DNA from: Mycobacterium fragae
GTDB lineage: Bacteria > Actinomycetota > Actinomycetes > Mycobacteriales > Mycobacteriaceae
Assembly (NCBI RefSeq): GCF_002102185.1
Contig: NZ_LQOW01000016.1
Span: 1-64,000 of the forward strand
Direction of reading: 5' to 3'
DNA length: 64,000 nt
Shown here: in pieces, positions 16,803-25,661 of the stretch
How the letters are laid out: every line of letters begins with the position of its first letter
Numbering within the stretch: the first letter of the stretch is position 1
Made by a program: the position numbers and the translations under genes
Notes under the pieces: generated by a model
Told to the model about the DNA's origin: nothing
The model's input: the letters and a program-made list of their open reading frames with translations, nothing else
Database searches by the model: none

Positions 16803-17612
16803 ATGACCAGTACCGACGCCACCACCGATTCGACCGAGGCCGACGGGTCCGGCGCCACGGCGCAGCGGCGCAGTTTCGGGGTCGACGTCGGGGGCAGCGG
16901 CATCAAGGGCGGGATCGTCGACTTGGACACGGGTCTGCTGATCGGCGAGCGGTTCAAGCTGCTGACACCTCAGCCTGCCACTCCGGCCGCGGTCGCCAAG
17001 ACGATCGCGGCGGTGGTCAACGAATTCGGGTGGTCCGGCCCGCTCGGGGTGACCTACCCGGGTGTGGTCAAGGACGGTGTCGCGCAAACCGCCGCGAACG
17101 TGGACAAATCATGGATCGGGGTCAACGCCCGCGACCTCATCAGCTCGGAACTGGACGGTCGGCAGGTCGCGGTTCTCAACGACGCCGACGCGGCAGGACT
17201 GGCGGAAGAGCGCTATGGCGCGGGCAAAGACACCAGCGGCGTGGTGGTGCTGCTCACATTTGGAACCGGGATCGGGTCCGCGGTCATCCACAACGGGATA
17301 TTGCTCCCCAACACCGAGTTCGGTCACCTCGAGGTCGGTGGCAAAGAGGCCGAACACCGTGCGGCGTCGTCGGTCAGGGACAAGCACGGGTGGAGCTACA
17401 AGAAGTGGGCCAAGCAGGTGACGAGGGTGCTAATCGCTTTCGAGGATGCGCTTTGGCCGGAGCTGTTCATCGCCGGGGGCGGCATCAGCCGCAAAGCCGA
17501 CAAGTGGGTGCCCCTTCTCAAGAACCGGACCCCGGTCGTCCCCGCCGCCCTGCAGAACACCGCCGGAATCGTCGGTGCAGCGATGGCCGCGACGCGCGAC
17601 GTCACCCACTGA
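16803..17612 (+). CDS. ppgK: Polyphosphate/ATP glucokinase
   Basis: ROK-family kinase that phosphorylates glucose with polyphosphate or ATP as donor; 269 residues. It has the phosphate-1 loop F-G-V-D-V-G-G-S-G-I-K-G (about 24-35), the sugar-site residues in V-L-N-D-A-D-A-A-G and T-E-F-G-H-L-E-V, and T-F-G-T-G-I-G-S. The Lys-rich stretch H-G-W-S-Y-K-K-W-A-K fits the polyphosphate-binding loop of PPGKs. ATG 16803 follows GAGGAGATGCG. It precedes sigA in the same order as in M. tuberculosis. Confidence 0.93.
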   Translation: MTSTDATTDSTEADGSGATAQRRSFGVDVGGSGIKGGIVDLDTGLLIGERFKLLTPQPATPAAVAKTIAAVVNEFGWSGPLGVTYPGVVKDGVAQTAANVDKSWIGVNARDLISSELDGRQVAVLNDADAAGLAEERYGAGKDTSGVVVLLTFGTGIGSAVIHNGILLPNTEFGHLEVGGKEAEHRAASSVRDKHGWSYKKWAKQVTRVLIAFEDALWPELFIAGGGISRKADKWVPLLKNRTPVVPAALQNTAGIVGAAMAATRDVTH

Positions 17613-17648
17613 TTTGCGCGCTCCGGCGGTGCAATCGCGCACGATCGT

Positions 17649-17654
17649 TACAAT
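17649..17654 (+). promoter_or_regulatory. Possible -10 box for sigA
   Basis: TACAAT fits the mycobacterial -10 pattern TANNNT and lies in the 189-base ppgK-sigA spacer. No convincing -35 box is present, which is common in mycobacteria. If used, it would leave a leader of about 140 bases before the sigA start. Confidence 0.3.
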
Positions 17655-17801
17655 GGTCACCGGCAGCCGCCTGACCGATAGCGGTGAGCATCCAAGCTGA
17701 TAATCGACGCCGACATTCGACATAGCCGACACCTTCGGTAAAGCATGCCTGCCGCGCCGAAGACTCGGCCCGAGAAACTGAGTCATACCGAAGGGGTTTA
17801 C

Positions 17802-19451
17802 GTGGCAGCGACCAAAGCAAGGCCGGCCACCGATGAGCGGGCGAAGCGCACCGCCGCCAAATCCCCCGTCAAAGCCGGGGCGAAGCGATCCGCAACCAAG
17901 TCCACGAACGGCTCCGCCGCCAAACGGACCACCAAGCCGACGACGCGAGCCAGCAAGGCACCCGCAAAAACCGCCAAGCCCGCTGCCAAGTCGTCCTCTG
18001 CGAAGACCTCATCCGCCAAGTCCGCCTCCGGTAATGGAGTCGCCGGCACGAAAAAGGGCCGTACTGCGGCTAAGAGCGCTCCGGCTAAGAGCACGACGGC
18101 CAAGAGCGCTGCGCGCAAGTCGGCGGCGCCCCGTAGCCGCGCGAAGAAGGCCACCTCAGCCAAGGAAGAACCGAAAGCCGTCGAAATCATCGACGAAGAC
18201 TTGGATGCCGAAGAGTCGATCGATGACCTCGAGGCCGAGCCCGACCTCGACGGTGAACCCGGCGAAGACATCGACATAGATGCCGAAGACCTCAGTCTCG
18301 ACGACCTCGAGGAAGTGTCGACCGACGGTGACGACGCCGAGGTCGATCAGGTCGACACCGAGGACACCGAAGACGCTGAAGAGACCCCGGCCAAGTTAAC
18401 CGCCGAGGAAACCGTCGACGACGAGGAGCTCGTCGAGCCGAGCGAAAAAGACAAAGCCTCAGGGGATTTCGTCTGGGACGAGGACGAGTCCGAGGCGCTG
18501 CGGCAGGCTCGCAAGGACGCTGAGCTGACGGCGTCGGCTGACTCTGTTCGCGCCTACCTCAAGCAGATCGGGAAGGTGGCGCTGCTCAACGCCGAAGAAG
18601 AGGTCGAGCTGGCCAAGCGGATCGAGGCCGGGCTGTACGCCACCCAGCTGATGGCCGAGATGGCTGAGCGCGGCGAGAAGCTACCCGCCGCCCAGCGCCG
18701 TGACATGGCGTGGATATGTCGCGACGGTGACCGCGCGAAAAACCATCTGCTGGAAGCCAATCTGCGGCTGGTGGTGTCGCTCGCCAAGCGTTACACCGGC
18801 CGAGGCATGGCATTCCTGGACCTGATTCAGGAAGGCAACCTCGGTCTGATCCGCGCGGTCGAGAAGTTCGACTACACCAAGGGATACAAGTTCTCCACCT
18901 ATGCCACGTGGTGGATCCGCCAGGCGATCACCCGCGCGATGGCCGATCAGGCGCGCACCATCCGCATCCCGGTGCACATGGTCGAGGTAATCAACAAGCT
19001 GGGCCGCATCCAGCGCGAGCTGCTGCAGGATCTGGGTCGCGAGCCCACTCCCGAAGAGCTGGCCAAGGAGATGGACATCACGCCCGAAAAAGTGCTGGAG
19101 ATCCAGCAATACGCCCGTGAGCCGATCTCGTTGGACCAGACCATCGGCGACGAGGGCGATTCTCAGCTCGGCGACTTCATCGAGGACAGCGAAGCGGTGG
19201 TGGCCGTGGACGCGGTGTCGTTCACGCTGCTGCAGGACCAACTGCAGTCGGTGCTGGAGACGCTGTCGGAGCGCGAGGCCGGTGTGGTGCGACTGCGCTT
19301 CGGGCTCACCGACGGGCAGCCCCGCACGCTTGACGAGATCGGCCAGGTCTACGGCGTCACCCGCGAGCGCATCCGCCAGATCGAGTCCAAGACCATGTCG
19401 AAGTTGCGCCACCCCAGCCGTTCACAGGTGCTGCGCGACTACCTGGACTAG
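17802..19451 (+). CDS. sigA: Principal RNA polymerase sigma factor SigA
   Basis: Essential housekeeping sigma-70 factor that directs core RNA polymerase to -10/-35 promoters. Of its 549 residues, about 1-130 are a Lys/Ala/Ser-rich low-complexity stretch, followed by an acidic Asp/Glu-rich stretch to about 220. The conserved part follows: region 1.2 ([11 protein letters not shown]), region 2 ([17 protein letters not shown], then Y-A-T-W-W-I-R-Q-A), region 3, and the region 4.2 helix-turn-helix ([10 protein letters not shown]). GTG 17802 has AAGGGG ahead; an in-frame ATG at 17745 is less likely. It is about 20 residues longer than the recalled M. tuberculosis protein, all in the variable N-terminus. 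Confidence 0.96.
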   Translation: MAATKARPATDERAKRTAAKSPVKAGAKRSATKSTNGSAAKRTTKPTTRASKAPAKTAKPAAKSSSAKTSSAKSASGNGVAGTKKGRTAAKSAPAKSTTAKSAARKSAAPRSRAKKATSAKEEPKAVEIIDEDLDAEESIDDLEAEPDLDGEPGEDIDIDAEDLSLDDLEEVSTDGDDAEVDQVDTEDTEDAEETPAKLTAEETVDDEELVEPSEKDKASGDFVWDEDESEALRQARKDAELTASADSVRAYLKQIGKVALLNAEEEVELAKRIEAGLYATQLMAEMAERGEKLPAAQRRDMAWICRDGDRAKNHLLEANLRLVVSLAKRYTGRGMAFLDLIQEGNLGLIRAVEKFDYTKGYKFSTYATWWIRQAITRAMADQARTIRIPVHMVEVINKLGRIQRELLQDLGREPTPEELAKEMDITPEKVLEIQQYAREPISLDQTIGDEGDSQLGDFIEDSEAVVAVDAVSFTLLQDQLQSVLETLSEREAGVVRLRFGLTDGQPRTLDEIGQVYGVTRERIRQIESKTMSKLRHPSRSQVLRDYLD

Positions 19452-19497
19452 CGCAGAAGTGCCATCCGATCAGGATCTGTCTGACTAGCGCCGTCGA

Positions 19498-19519
19498 GAT
19501 CACAACAATTGTGTGGATC
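19498..19519. promoter_or_regulatory. Possible operator palindrome ahead of the SDR gene
   Basis: The 22 bases contain CACAA-CAA-TTGTG flanked on both sides by GATC, a partly perfect palindrome about 130 bases before the SDR start. Size and symmetry fit a TetR- or GntR-type site. No regulator gene is adjacent, so the assignment is a guess. Confidence 0.25.
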
Positions 19520-19646
19520 ATCGGGTACCGCGACCGTCAAAGGCAGATACTCAGCTAGCCCCAGCTACGGCGGTTCGAGCAGTTGAGGAGCTGCGACGGC
19601 CCAGCTGAGAGACAAGTCGAAGGACTGAGCCGATCGGAGGGTTGTC

Positions 19647-20456
19647 ATGGGTCTGCTTGACGACAAGGTCGCGTTTGTGACCGGCGCGGCGCGCGGTCAA
19701 GGCCGCAGCCATGCGGTGCGGCTGGCTCGTGAGGGTGCATCGGTGATCGCGATCGACATTTGCGACGAGGTATCGCCAGACATCACCTATCCGCCTGCCA
19801 CCGAGGCCGACCTCAAGGAGACCGCCAGCCTGCTCGAGCGAGAGGGCAGGCCGTTCGTCGCCGAAACGGCGGACGTGCGCGATCTCAAGGCCCTCCAACA
19901 AATCGTGACCGAGGGCGTCGAGCGTCTCGGCGGGCGGCTGGATGTCGTAGTAGCCAATGCCGGAATCGCCAACTGGGCTCGGTTGTGGGAGATGTCTGAA
20001 GCGCAGTGGCTGACGATGGTGGACGTCAACTTGTCGGGTGTCTGGCGAACAATGAAAGCCACTGTCCCACACATGATCTCGGCTGGCAACGGCGGATCGA
20101 TCGTCTTGATCAGCTCTGTCGCCGGGATCAAGTCATTGCCTGGGCAGGCCCACTACAGTGCGGCCAAGCACGGGGTTGTGGGCCTCACCAAGTCGGCGGC
20201 CATCGAGCTAGGCGAATACGGAATTCGCGTGAACTCCGTTCACCCGTGGGGTGTGGCGACACCGATGGGCGTACCGCCAACAGAGTTCCTGACCGAGCAT
20301 CCCAATTATGTCGTCGCGTTCGGCAGCGTGCTGCCGCCCTATGCGGTGGCCGAGCCGGACGACATCTCCGATGCGGTCCTCTGGCTCGCTTCGGACCAGG
20401 CGCGAACGGTGACAGGCACCCAGCTCACTGTCGACATGGGTGCCACCAAGGTCTAG
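19647..20456 (+). CDS. Mycofactocin-type short-chain dehydrogenase/reductase
   Basis: This 269-residue classical SDR has [15 protein letters not shown] near residues 11-25, N-A-G near 98, the catalytic Ser in L-I-S-S-V-A-G, and Y-S-A-A-K-H-G for Tyr/Lys. The A-R-G-Q-G-R-x-H-A variant of the glycine loop and the following I-A-I-D-I-C-D mark the subfamily that keeps NAD(P) tightly bound and regenerates it with the peptide redox cofactor mycofactocin. The alcohol substrate is unknown. A GGAGGG ribosome site precedes the ATG. It sits between sigA and ridA, where H37Rv has nothing comparable. Confidence 0.88.
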   Translation: MGLLDDKVAFVTGAARGQGRSHAVRLAREGASVIAIDICDEVSPDITYPPATEADLKETASLLEREGRPFVAETADVRDLKALQQIVTEGVERLGGRLDVVVANAGIANWARLWEMSEAQWLTMVDVNLSGVWRTMKATVPHMISAGNGGSIVLISSVAGIKSLPGQAHYSAAKHGVVGLTKSAAIELGEYGIRVNSVHPWGVATPMGVPPTEFLTEHPNYVVAFGSVLPPYAVAEPDDISDAVLWLASDQARTVTGTQLTVDMGATKV

Positions 20457-20510
20457 CTGGAAGCGTTCAGCTAGGTGTTCGACGCAACCGGTCAGATCTG
20501 ATCAGGCCTC

Positions 20511-20930
20511 TCAGTCGGACCCGAGTCGCTCCAGCTTCCCACTCGGGTCGTAGTACAGCTCCTGGCGCGCGATCCTGCCGTCGCGATAGCGGTAGATCAC
20601 CACGTAGGTCGAACGCAGGCGTTCCGCGCCCGCGGTCCAGTCGAATTGCACCCGCACGAACGCTGCGTCCCCGCCGGGCGTAATTGCGTGCTCCACTGCC
20701 TGGTAGCGGATCGCCTCGCAACCGCGGATCGTGAGTGCGATGAACTCCAATGTGCGCTCGACGCCGTCGATCCGGGTCGGCCAATCGAAAAGTCGTACCG
20801 TCGGGCTCACGTACACCACGTCGGGCTGATACAGATCCCGCACGGCCGCCGGATCGCCGTTCGCGAATGCCCGCGCGAAGCGCGCCTCCTGCGCAAGCAG
20901 CGCCCCTTCCGAGATGCTGCGCGTGGTCAT
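20511..20930 (-). CDS. NTF2-like/SnoaL-type protein
   Basis: This 139-residue protein has the cone-shaped NTF2-like pattern: an N-terminal helix (A-R-F-A-R-A-F-A-N-G-D-P-A-A-V-R-D-L-Y), then strands (V-V-Y-V-S-P-T, Y-V-V-I-Y-R-Y-R-D-G-R-I). Members include epoxide hydrolases, isomerases and non-catalytic binders; no catalytic residue set can be assigned here. It ends 54 bases after the convergent SDR and starts 40 bases from the divergent ridA. It arrived together with the SDR, judging from the H37Rv comparison, so a shared pathway is possible. Confidence 0.7.
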   Translation of the reverse strand: MTTRSISEGALLAQEARFARAFANGDPAAVRDLYQPDVVYVSPTVRLFDWPTRIDGVERTLEFIALTIRGCEAIRYQAVEHAITPGGDAAFVRVQFDWTAGAERLRSTYVVIYRYRDGRIARQELYYDPSGKLERLGSD

Positions 20931-20970
20931 CGAGGCATGTTAACCGGCGGCGGCCGAGTACCTTGGCCCA

Positions 20971-21348
20971 ATGTCAGCTAGCCGCATCCTCATCTCGTCC
21001 GGATCCGATTTCGAAACGGCCGTCGGCTATTCCCGCGCGGTGCGTGTCGGCCCGCACGTCGCGGTAGCGGGAACGACCGGCTCGGGGCCGGCCGACGACA
21101 TCGGCGCCCAGACCCGAGAAGCGCTGCGACGCATCGAGACTGCGCTCAGCGAGGCGGGCGCGACACTTGCCGACGTCGTGCGCACCCGCATCTACGTCAC
21201 CGATATCTCGCGCTGGCGCGAGGTCGCAGAAGTTCATGCGGAGGTCTTCGGCGACATCCGTCCCGCGGCCACGATGGTCGAGGCTTCGGCGCTGATCGCG
21301 CCCGACCTGTTGGTGGAGATCGAGGCCGACGCCTATCTCACTCGATAG
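20971..21348 (+). CDS. RidA/YjgF-family protein (Rv2704-like)
   Basis: This 125-residue RidA-family protein forms trimers; the archetype hydrolyses reactive enamine/imine intermediates from PLP enzymes. The conserved core R-P-A-A-T-M-V-E-A-S-A-L-I-A-P-D-L-L-V-E-I-E-A keeps the family Arg and the Glu near the end that shape the inter-subunit site. This branch (Rv2704) differs from archetypal RidA in other positions, so deaminase activity should not be assumed. It overlaps the convergent DUF952 gene by 11 bases. Confidence 0.85.
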   Translation: MSASRILISSGSDFETAVGYSRAVRVGPHVAVAGTTGSGPADDIGAQTREALRRIETALSEAGATLADVVRTRIYVTDISRWREVAEVHAEVFGDIRPAATMVEASALIAPDLLVEIEADAYLTR

Positions 21349-21688
21349 CCGGGAAGCTGCCGTCAGCGTCCGGCCGGTAGCTGGTGACATTGATCACAGC
21401 GGCGACCGGCATCGGACCGTACAAATGCGGGAACAGCATCGACTCGGGATCGGTTGGTACTCCCGGCTCCCAACGAACGGGTGAACCCAGCCGGGCCGGA
21501 TCGACGTGTAACAGCAAAAGGTCGTCCCGACCCCGGTAGAGCCGATTGGCCGGTAGGTGCACCTGTTCAGGGGTGGAGAGGTGGATGAATCCGGTGCTGG
21601 CAAGCGACTCGGGCCGTAACTCACCACGGCTCCGCGCGGCCGACCACTCGTCGGCGGAGCACAGGTGCACCAGCACCGCCGGGTTCAC
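21338..21688 (-). CDS. DUF952 protein (Rv2705c-like)
   Basis: This 116-residue soluble protein of the DUF952 family has V-L-V-H-L-C-S-A-D-E-W at the N-terminus, then S-T-G-F-I-H-L-S-T-P-E-Q-V and F-P-H-L-Y-G-P-M-P. The conserved His residues and the G-F-I-H-L-S motif resemble a small ADP-ribosyltransferase-like or glutathione S-transferase-linked fold in other annotations, but the activity is unproven. It starts at ATG 21688. Confidence 0.8.
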   Translation of the reverse strand: MNPAVLVHLCSADEWSAARSRGELRPESLASTGFIHLSTPEQVHLPANRLYRGRDDLLLLHVDPARLGSPVRWEPGVPTDPESMLFPHLYGPMPVAAVINVTSYRPDADGSFPAIE

Positions 21689-21814
21689 AGCGCCATCCTG
21701 CCGGATTGGCGTCGCGCAGATGCGTGAGGAACGACACAGCGGGTAAACCCCCTGTGAAGACGGCCAAAAACGTTGTCATCTGAGACAGTGGAAGTAGGCC
21801 AGAACGGAGTAGCT

Positions 21815-22012
21815 ATGAACGCGACCCTGACCAGTCCCGAGTTAACCAGGGCTGATCGGTGCGATCGGTGCGGCGCCGCCGCCCGGGTGCGCGCCACGCT
21901 GCCCTCTGGCGCGGAACTTCTCTTCTGCCAGCACCACGCCAACGAGCACGAGTCGAAGCTCATTGAATTGTCCGCGGTGCTCGAAGTCAGCGCTGCTCCG
22001 CTGGACGCTTAA
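21815..22012 (+). CDS. DUF7455-type small zinc-knuckle protein
   Basis: This 65-residue protein has D-R-C-D-R-C-G-A-A-A-R-V-R near the start and F-C-Q-H-H-A-N-E-H-E further on. Two Cys-x2-Cys/His pairs suggest one bound zinc. ATG 21815 has ACGGAG ahead; a longer in-frame start at 21773 lacks a ribosome site. Such proteins are found beside sigma-factor genes in actinobacteria, and their function is unknown. The YihY-type gene follows after 59 bases. Confidence 0.75.
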   Translation: MNATLTSPELTRADRCDRCGAAARVRATLPSGAELLFCQHHANEHESKLIELSAVLEVSAAPLDA

Positions 22013-22071
22013 GACATCTCGCCGTCAGCAATCCGGACGTCAGGACAATCGTCAGGCATTCTGAACCAGTC

Positions 22072-23055
22072 ATGAGCCGCACGACGGTAAAGCCTTCGCG
22101 CCACCACATCTGGCGCGTCACCCGCCGGGCGCTCACCAAGAGCTGGGACGACTCGATCTTCTCCGAGTCGGCGCAAGCCGCATTCTGGTCGGCGCTGTCG
22201 CTGCCGCCGCTGTTGTTGGGGATGCTGGGCAGCCTGGCCTACGTGGCCCCGCTGTTCGGGCCCGACACGCTGCCCGCCATCGAGCACCGGGTCGTGTCGA
22301 TGTCCAACAGTGTTTTCTCCCCCAACGTGGTCCACGAGATCATCCAGCCGACCATCGCCGATATCGACCGGGGTGCGCGTGGCGAAGTGGTGTCGCTGGG
22401 CTTTCTGATCTCGTTGTGGGCGGGATCGTCGGCGATTTCCGCGTTCGTCGACTCGGTGGTGGAGGCGCATGATCAGACCCCGCTGCGCCATCCGGTGCGG
22501 CAACGGCTGTTCGCGCTGTTCCTGTATGTCGTAATGCTGCTGTTCGTGATCGCCACGGCCCCGCTGCTGGTGCGTGGCCCGCGCAAGCTTGCGGAGTTCC
22601 TCCCGGACAGCTGGGAAGACCTGTTGAGCTTCGGCTACTACCCGGCGCTGGTCGCCGGGCTGATCATCGCGGTGATGATCCTGTACCGGGTCGCGTTGCC
22701 CGAGGCGCTGCCGTCACACCGGTTGATCTTCGGCTCGGTGCTGGCGGCCGTGGTTTTCGTGATCGCCACCGTGGGCCTGCGCATCTACCTGACCTGGATC
22801 ACCAACACCGGCTATACCTACGGCGCACTGGCCACACCGATCGCGTTTTTGTTGTTCGCCTTTTTCGGCGGCTTCGCCATCATGCTGGGAGCCGAGTTCA
22901 ATGCCGCCATCCAAGAGGAGTGGCCGGCTCCGGCCACCCATGCTCATCGGTTACGGCGGTGGCTGAAGTCACGCGCGCTTGCCGCCGGCGGCGGTGAGGA
23001 CACCGACGCGGCGTGCACCGGCAACGTCAATGTCGAACGGGTCAGCTCTTCTTGA
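22072..23055 (+). CDS. YihY/virulence factor BrkB-type membrane protein (Rv2707-like)
   Basis: This 327-residue integral membrane protein has about six helices (near 43-63, 110-130, 147-168, 190-215, 220-245, 262-285) and the family's E-S-A-Q-A-A-F-W-S-A-L-S-L-P-P-L-L-L-G N-terminal motif. The family was once called RNase BN in error; its actual role in the envelope is unclear. The C-terminal 40 residues are polar and cytoplasmic. Its stop overlaps the convergent DUF3039 gene by 14 bases. Confidence 0.85.
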   Translation: MSRTTVKPSRHHIWRVTRRALTKSWDDSIFSESAQAAFWSALSLPPLLLGMLGSLAYVAPLFGPDTLPAIEHRVVSMSNSVFSPNVVHEIIQPTIADIDRGARGEVVSLGFLISLWAGSSAISAFVDSVVEAHDQTPLRHPVRQRLFALFLYVVMLLFVIATAPLLVRGPRKLAEFLPDSWEDLLSFGYYPALVAGLIIAVMILYRVALPEALPSHRLIFGSVLAAVVFVIATVGLRIYLTWITNTGYTYGALATPIAFLLFAFFGGFAIMLGAEFNAAIQEEWPAPATHAHRLRRWLKSRALAAGGGEDTDAACTGNVNVERVSSS

Positions 23056-23281
23056 GCTGGTCGTAGATCCGCTTGCAGTCTGGGCAGACCGGTGACCCCG
23101 GCTTGGCCGACCGTGTCACCGGAAACACCTCGCCGCACAGCGCCACAACGTGCGTCCCCATGACGGCGCTCTCGGCGATCTTGTCCTTCTTGACGTAGTG
23201 GAAGTACTTCGGGACGTCGCTGCCGGTCCCGTCGTCGACGCGTTCGTCGGCCTCGGTGCGCTCGATCGTCTGGGTCTGCAT
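23042..23281 (-). CDS. DUF3039 small protein (Rv2708c-like)
   Basis: This 79-residue protein of the DUF3039 family has Y-F-H-Y-V-K-K-D-K-I-A-E-S-A-V-M-G, then V-A-L-C-G-E-V-F-P-V and V-C-P-D-C-K-R-I. The cysteines suggest a zinc site. It is widespread and single-copy in actinobacteria with no known function. It starts 54 bases from the divergent DUF3099 gene. Confidence 0.82.
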   Translation of the reverse strand: MQTQTIERTEADERVDDGTGSDVPKYFHYVKKDKIAESAVMGTHVVALCGEVFPVTRSAKPGSPVCPDCKRIYDQLKKS

Positions 23282-23335
23282 ACCTCCATATTGTGCCGGA
23301 ACGCACTCGGCGCGAAAGTGTGGGACAGTGGATAG

Positions 23336-23740
23336 ATGAAGCGCGGCTCCGAGCTGGGTTTCGACGACGACGGTCGGCCGGTACTCATCACCGCCGCCGC
23401 ACCCTCATACGAAGTGCAGCACCGCGAGCGGGTGCGGAAATACCTGACGCTGATGGCGTTCCGCATTCCGGCGCTGGTGTTGGCCGCCGTCGCCTATGGC
23501 GCGTGGCACAACGGTCTGATCTCGCTTCTGATCCTCGTTGCGTCGATCCCGTTGCCGTGGATGGCGGTGCTGATCGCGAACGACCGGCCGCCGCGCCGCG
23601 CCGACGAACCCCGGCGATTCGACGCCACCCGGCAGCGCACGCCGCTGTTCCCGACGGCCGAACGCCCGGCGCTCGAGAGGCGCAGTCACCCAGCGCCGCA
23701 ACCGGAATCGCGCCCCGCGGACAGTGCCGGTTCCGAATAA
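23336..23740 (+). CDS. DUF3099 membrane protein (Rv2709-like)
   Basis: This 134-residue protein has two closely spaced membrane helices (about 41-58 and 62-82) preceded by a short basic region and followed by a Pro/Arg-rich cytoplasmic tail. It matches the DUF3099 family, conserved upstream of sigB in mycobacteria. The function is unknown. Confidence 0.8.
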   Translation: MKRGSELGFDDDGRPVLITAAAPSYEVQHRERVRKYLTLMAFRIPALVLAAVAYGAWHNGLISLLILVASIPLPWMAVLIANDRPPRRADEPRRFDATRQRTPLFPTAERPALERRSHPAPQPESRPADSAGSE

Positions 23741-23825
23741 CCGGCCGCCGACGCATCTTCTCAGCACATTCTCAGCTCGCCCACGCATTCGCGCACGTCA
23801 AGGGGTGTGAGATAGCTGCCGAATG

Positions 23826-23851
23826 GGAACTCTTGACTCGGGTTGGTCGTT
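23826..23851 (+). promoter_or_regulatory. ECF-sigma (SigE/SigH-type) promoter of sigB
   Basis: GGAAC at 23826-23830 and GTT at 23849-23851 are separated by exactly 18 bases, the spacing of SigE/SigH-class promoters. The expected start of transcription near 23859 leaves about 30 bases to the sigB ATG. In M. tuberculosis sigB is known to be driven from such a promoter under envelope and oxidative stress. Confidence 0.75.
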
Positions 23852-23888
23852 GGACCACATGACAATGCAAGCCGATCAGGAGGCCGTC

Positions 23889-24848
23889 ATGGCAAATGCC
23901 ACCACAAGCCGGGTCGACAGTGATCTGGATGCTCAGAGCCCTGCCGCCGACCTGGTGCGCGTGTATCTGAACGGCATCGGCAAAACGGCGTTGCTCAACG
24001 CCGCTGATGAGGTCGAGCTCGCCAAGCGCATCGAGGCCGGGCTTTATGCCCAGCATCTGCTGGAGACCCGCAAGCGCCTCGGCGAGAACCGCAAACGCGA
24101 CTTGGCGATCGTGGTCCGCGACGGCGAAGCTGCACGACGCCATCTGCTCGAAGCCAACTTGCGGCTGGTGGTGTCGTTGGCAAAGCGCTACACCGGTCGG
24201 GGAATGCCGCTGCTGGACCTCATCCAGGAAGGCAACCTGGGTCTGATCCGCGCGATGGAGAAGTTCGACTACACAAAGGGATTCAAGTTCTCGACCTACG
24301 CGACGTGGTGGATCCGGCAGGCGATCACCAGGGGCATGGCCGACCAGAGCCGCACCATCCGGTTGCCTGTTCACCTGGTCGAGCAGGTGAACAAGCTGGC
24401 GCGAATCAAGCGCGAGATGCACCAGAATCTCGGCCGTGAAGCCACCGACGAGGAACTCGCCGCCGAATCCGGCATTCCTGTCGACAAGATCAATGACCTG
24501 CTGGAGCACAGCCGCGACCCGGTGAGCCTCGATATGCCGGTCGGCTCCGAGGAGGAGGCGCCGCTGGGCGATTTCATCGAGGACGCCGAAGCGATGTCCG
24601 CGGAGAACGCGGTGATCGCCGAACTGCTGCACACCGACATCCGCAGCGTTTTGGCCACGCTCGACGAGCGTGAGCATCAGGTGATCCGGTTGCGCTTCGG
24701 TCTCGACGACGGCCAGCCGCGCACCCTGGACCAGATCGGCAAGCTGTTCGGGCTGTCCCGTGAGCGGGTTCGCCAAATCGAGCGTGAAGTGATGGCCAAG
24801 CTCCGCAACGGCGACCGCGCCGACCGGTTGCGGTCCTACGCGAGCTGA
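23889..24848 (+). CDS. sigB: Primary-like stress sigma factor SigB
   Basis: Group 2 sigma-70 factor, 319 residues, used in stress and stationary phase; non-essential in other mycobacteria. Regions 1.2 to 4.2 are nearly the same as SigA ([27 protein letters not shown]), but the long N-terminal extension is missing. ATG 23889 follows AGGAGG and fits the promoter. In-frame starts at 23823 and 23859 lie in or at the promoter and can be set aside. A perfect hairpin ends the gene. Confidence 0.95.
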   Translation: MANATTSRVDSDLDAQSPAADLVRVYLNGIGKTALLNAADEVELAKRIEAGLYAQHLLETRKRLGENRKRDLAIVVRDGEAARRHLLEANLRLVVSLAKRYTGRGMPLLDLIQEGNLGLIRAMEKFDYTKGFKFSTYATWWIRQAITRGMADQSRTIRLPVHLVEQVNKLARIKREMHQNLGREATDEELAAESGIPVDKINDLLEHSRDPVSLDMPVGSEEEAPLGDFIEDAEAMSAENAVIAELLHTDIRSVLATLDEREHQVIRLRFGLDDGQPRTLDQIGKLFGLSRERVRQIEREVMAKLRNGDRADRLRSYAS

Positions 24849-24862
24849 CTTACGGCCTAGAC

Positions 24863-24904
24863 GCAGCAGTATGCCCGCCGCAGCAGCGGCGGGCATACTG
24901 CTGC
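24863..24904 (+). terminator. Perfect 18-bp hairpin after sigB
   Basis: An inverted repeat of 18 perfect base pairs (24863-24880 with 24887-24904) closes a 6-base loop (CAGCAG). It starts 14 bases after the sigB stop and ends 67 bases before ideR. There is no U-run, as is common for mycobacterial terminators. It would insulate ideR from sigB transcription. Confidence 0.8.
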
Positions 24905-24971
24905 CGGTGGAGTGTTAGCAGACCATTCACCCAGCTGGGCAAGTAGACTCAGCTGCGATGGAGGGTGCGGA

Positions 24972-25661
24972 ATGAACGAGCTGGTTGATACCACCGAGAT
25001 GTACCTGCGGACGATTTACGACCTCGAAGAAGAGGGCGTAACTCCGCTGCGTGCCCGGATCGCCGAGCGGCTTGACCAGAGCGGGCCCACCGTAAGCCAG
25101 ACCGTGTCACGGATGGAAAGGGATGGGCTGCTGCATGTGGCCGGCGACCGCCATCTCGAGCTGACCGACAAAGGCCGGGCACTGGCCATCGCGGTCATGC
25201 GCAAGCACCGGCTCGCCGAGCGGTTGCTGGTCGACGTCATCGGACTGCCGTGGGAGGACGTGCATGCCGAGGCTTGTCGGTGGGAGCACGTGATGAGCGA
25301 GGACGTCGAGCGCCGGCTTGTGCAAGTGCTCAACAACCCGACCACCTCGCCGTTCGGCAACCCGATTCCCGGGCTGTTGGACCTCGGTGTGGAGTCCGGC
25401 GCCGAGGACGCCAACCTGGTGCGGTTGACGGAGTTGCCGCCGGGCGGCTCGCCGGTGGCCGTGGTGGTGCGCCAGCTCACCGAACACGTGCAGGGCGACA
25501 TCGATCTGATCACCCGCCTGAAGGACGCCGGCGTCGTGCCCAACGCACGCGTGACCGTCGAAACCAACCCGGCCGGCGGGGTGACCATCGTGATCCCGGG
25601 ACACGAGAACGTCAGCCTGCCCCACGAGATGGCCCACGCCGTCAAGGTCGAGAAGGTCTGA
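24972..25661 (+). CDS. ideR: Iron-dependent repressor and activator IdeR
   Basis: DtxR-family Fe2+ sensor that represses siderophore genes and activates iron storage. Its 229 residues contain an N-terminal winged helix (T-P-L-R-A-R-I-A-E-R-L-D-Q-S-G-P-T-V-S), a dimer/metal domain and an SH3-like C-terminal domain. The metal ligands are present: Met10 (T-E-M-Y-L), the His in M-R-K-H-R, and the H-A-E-A-C-R-W-E-H segment giving the His, Cys, Glu and His ligands. The ribosome site is GGAGGGTGCGGA. It converges with the DUF4192 gene with no spacer. Confidence 0.95.
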   Translation: MNELVDTTEMYLRTIYDLEEEGVTPLRARIAERLDQSGPTVSQTVSRMERDGLLHVAGDRHLELTDKGRALAIAVMRKHRLAERLLVDVIGLPWEDVHAEACRWEHVMSEDVERRLVQVLNNPTTSPFGNPIPGLLDLGVESGAEDANLVRLTELPPGGSPVAVVVRQLTEHVQGDIDLITRLKDAGVVPNARVTVETNPAGGVTIVIPGHENVSLPHEMAHAVKVEKV

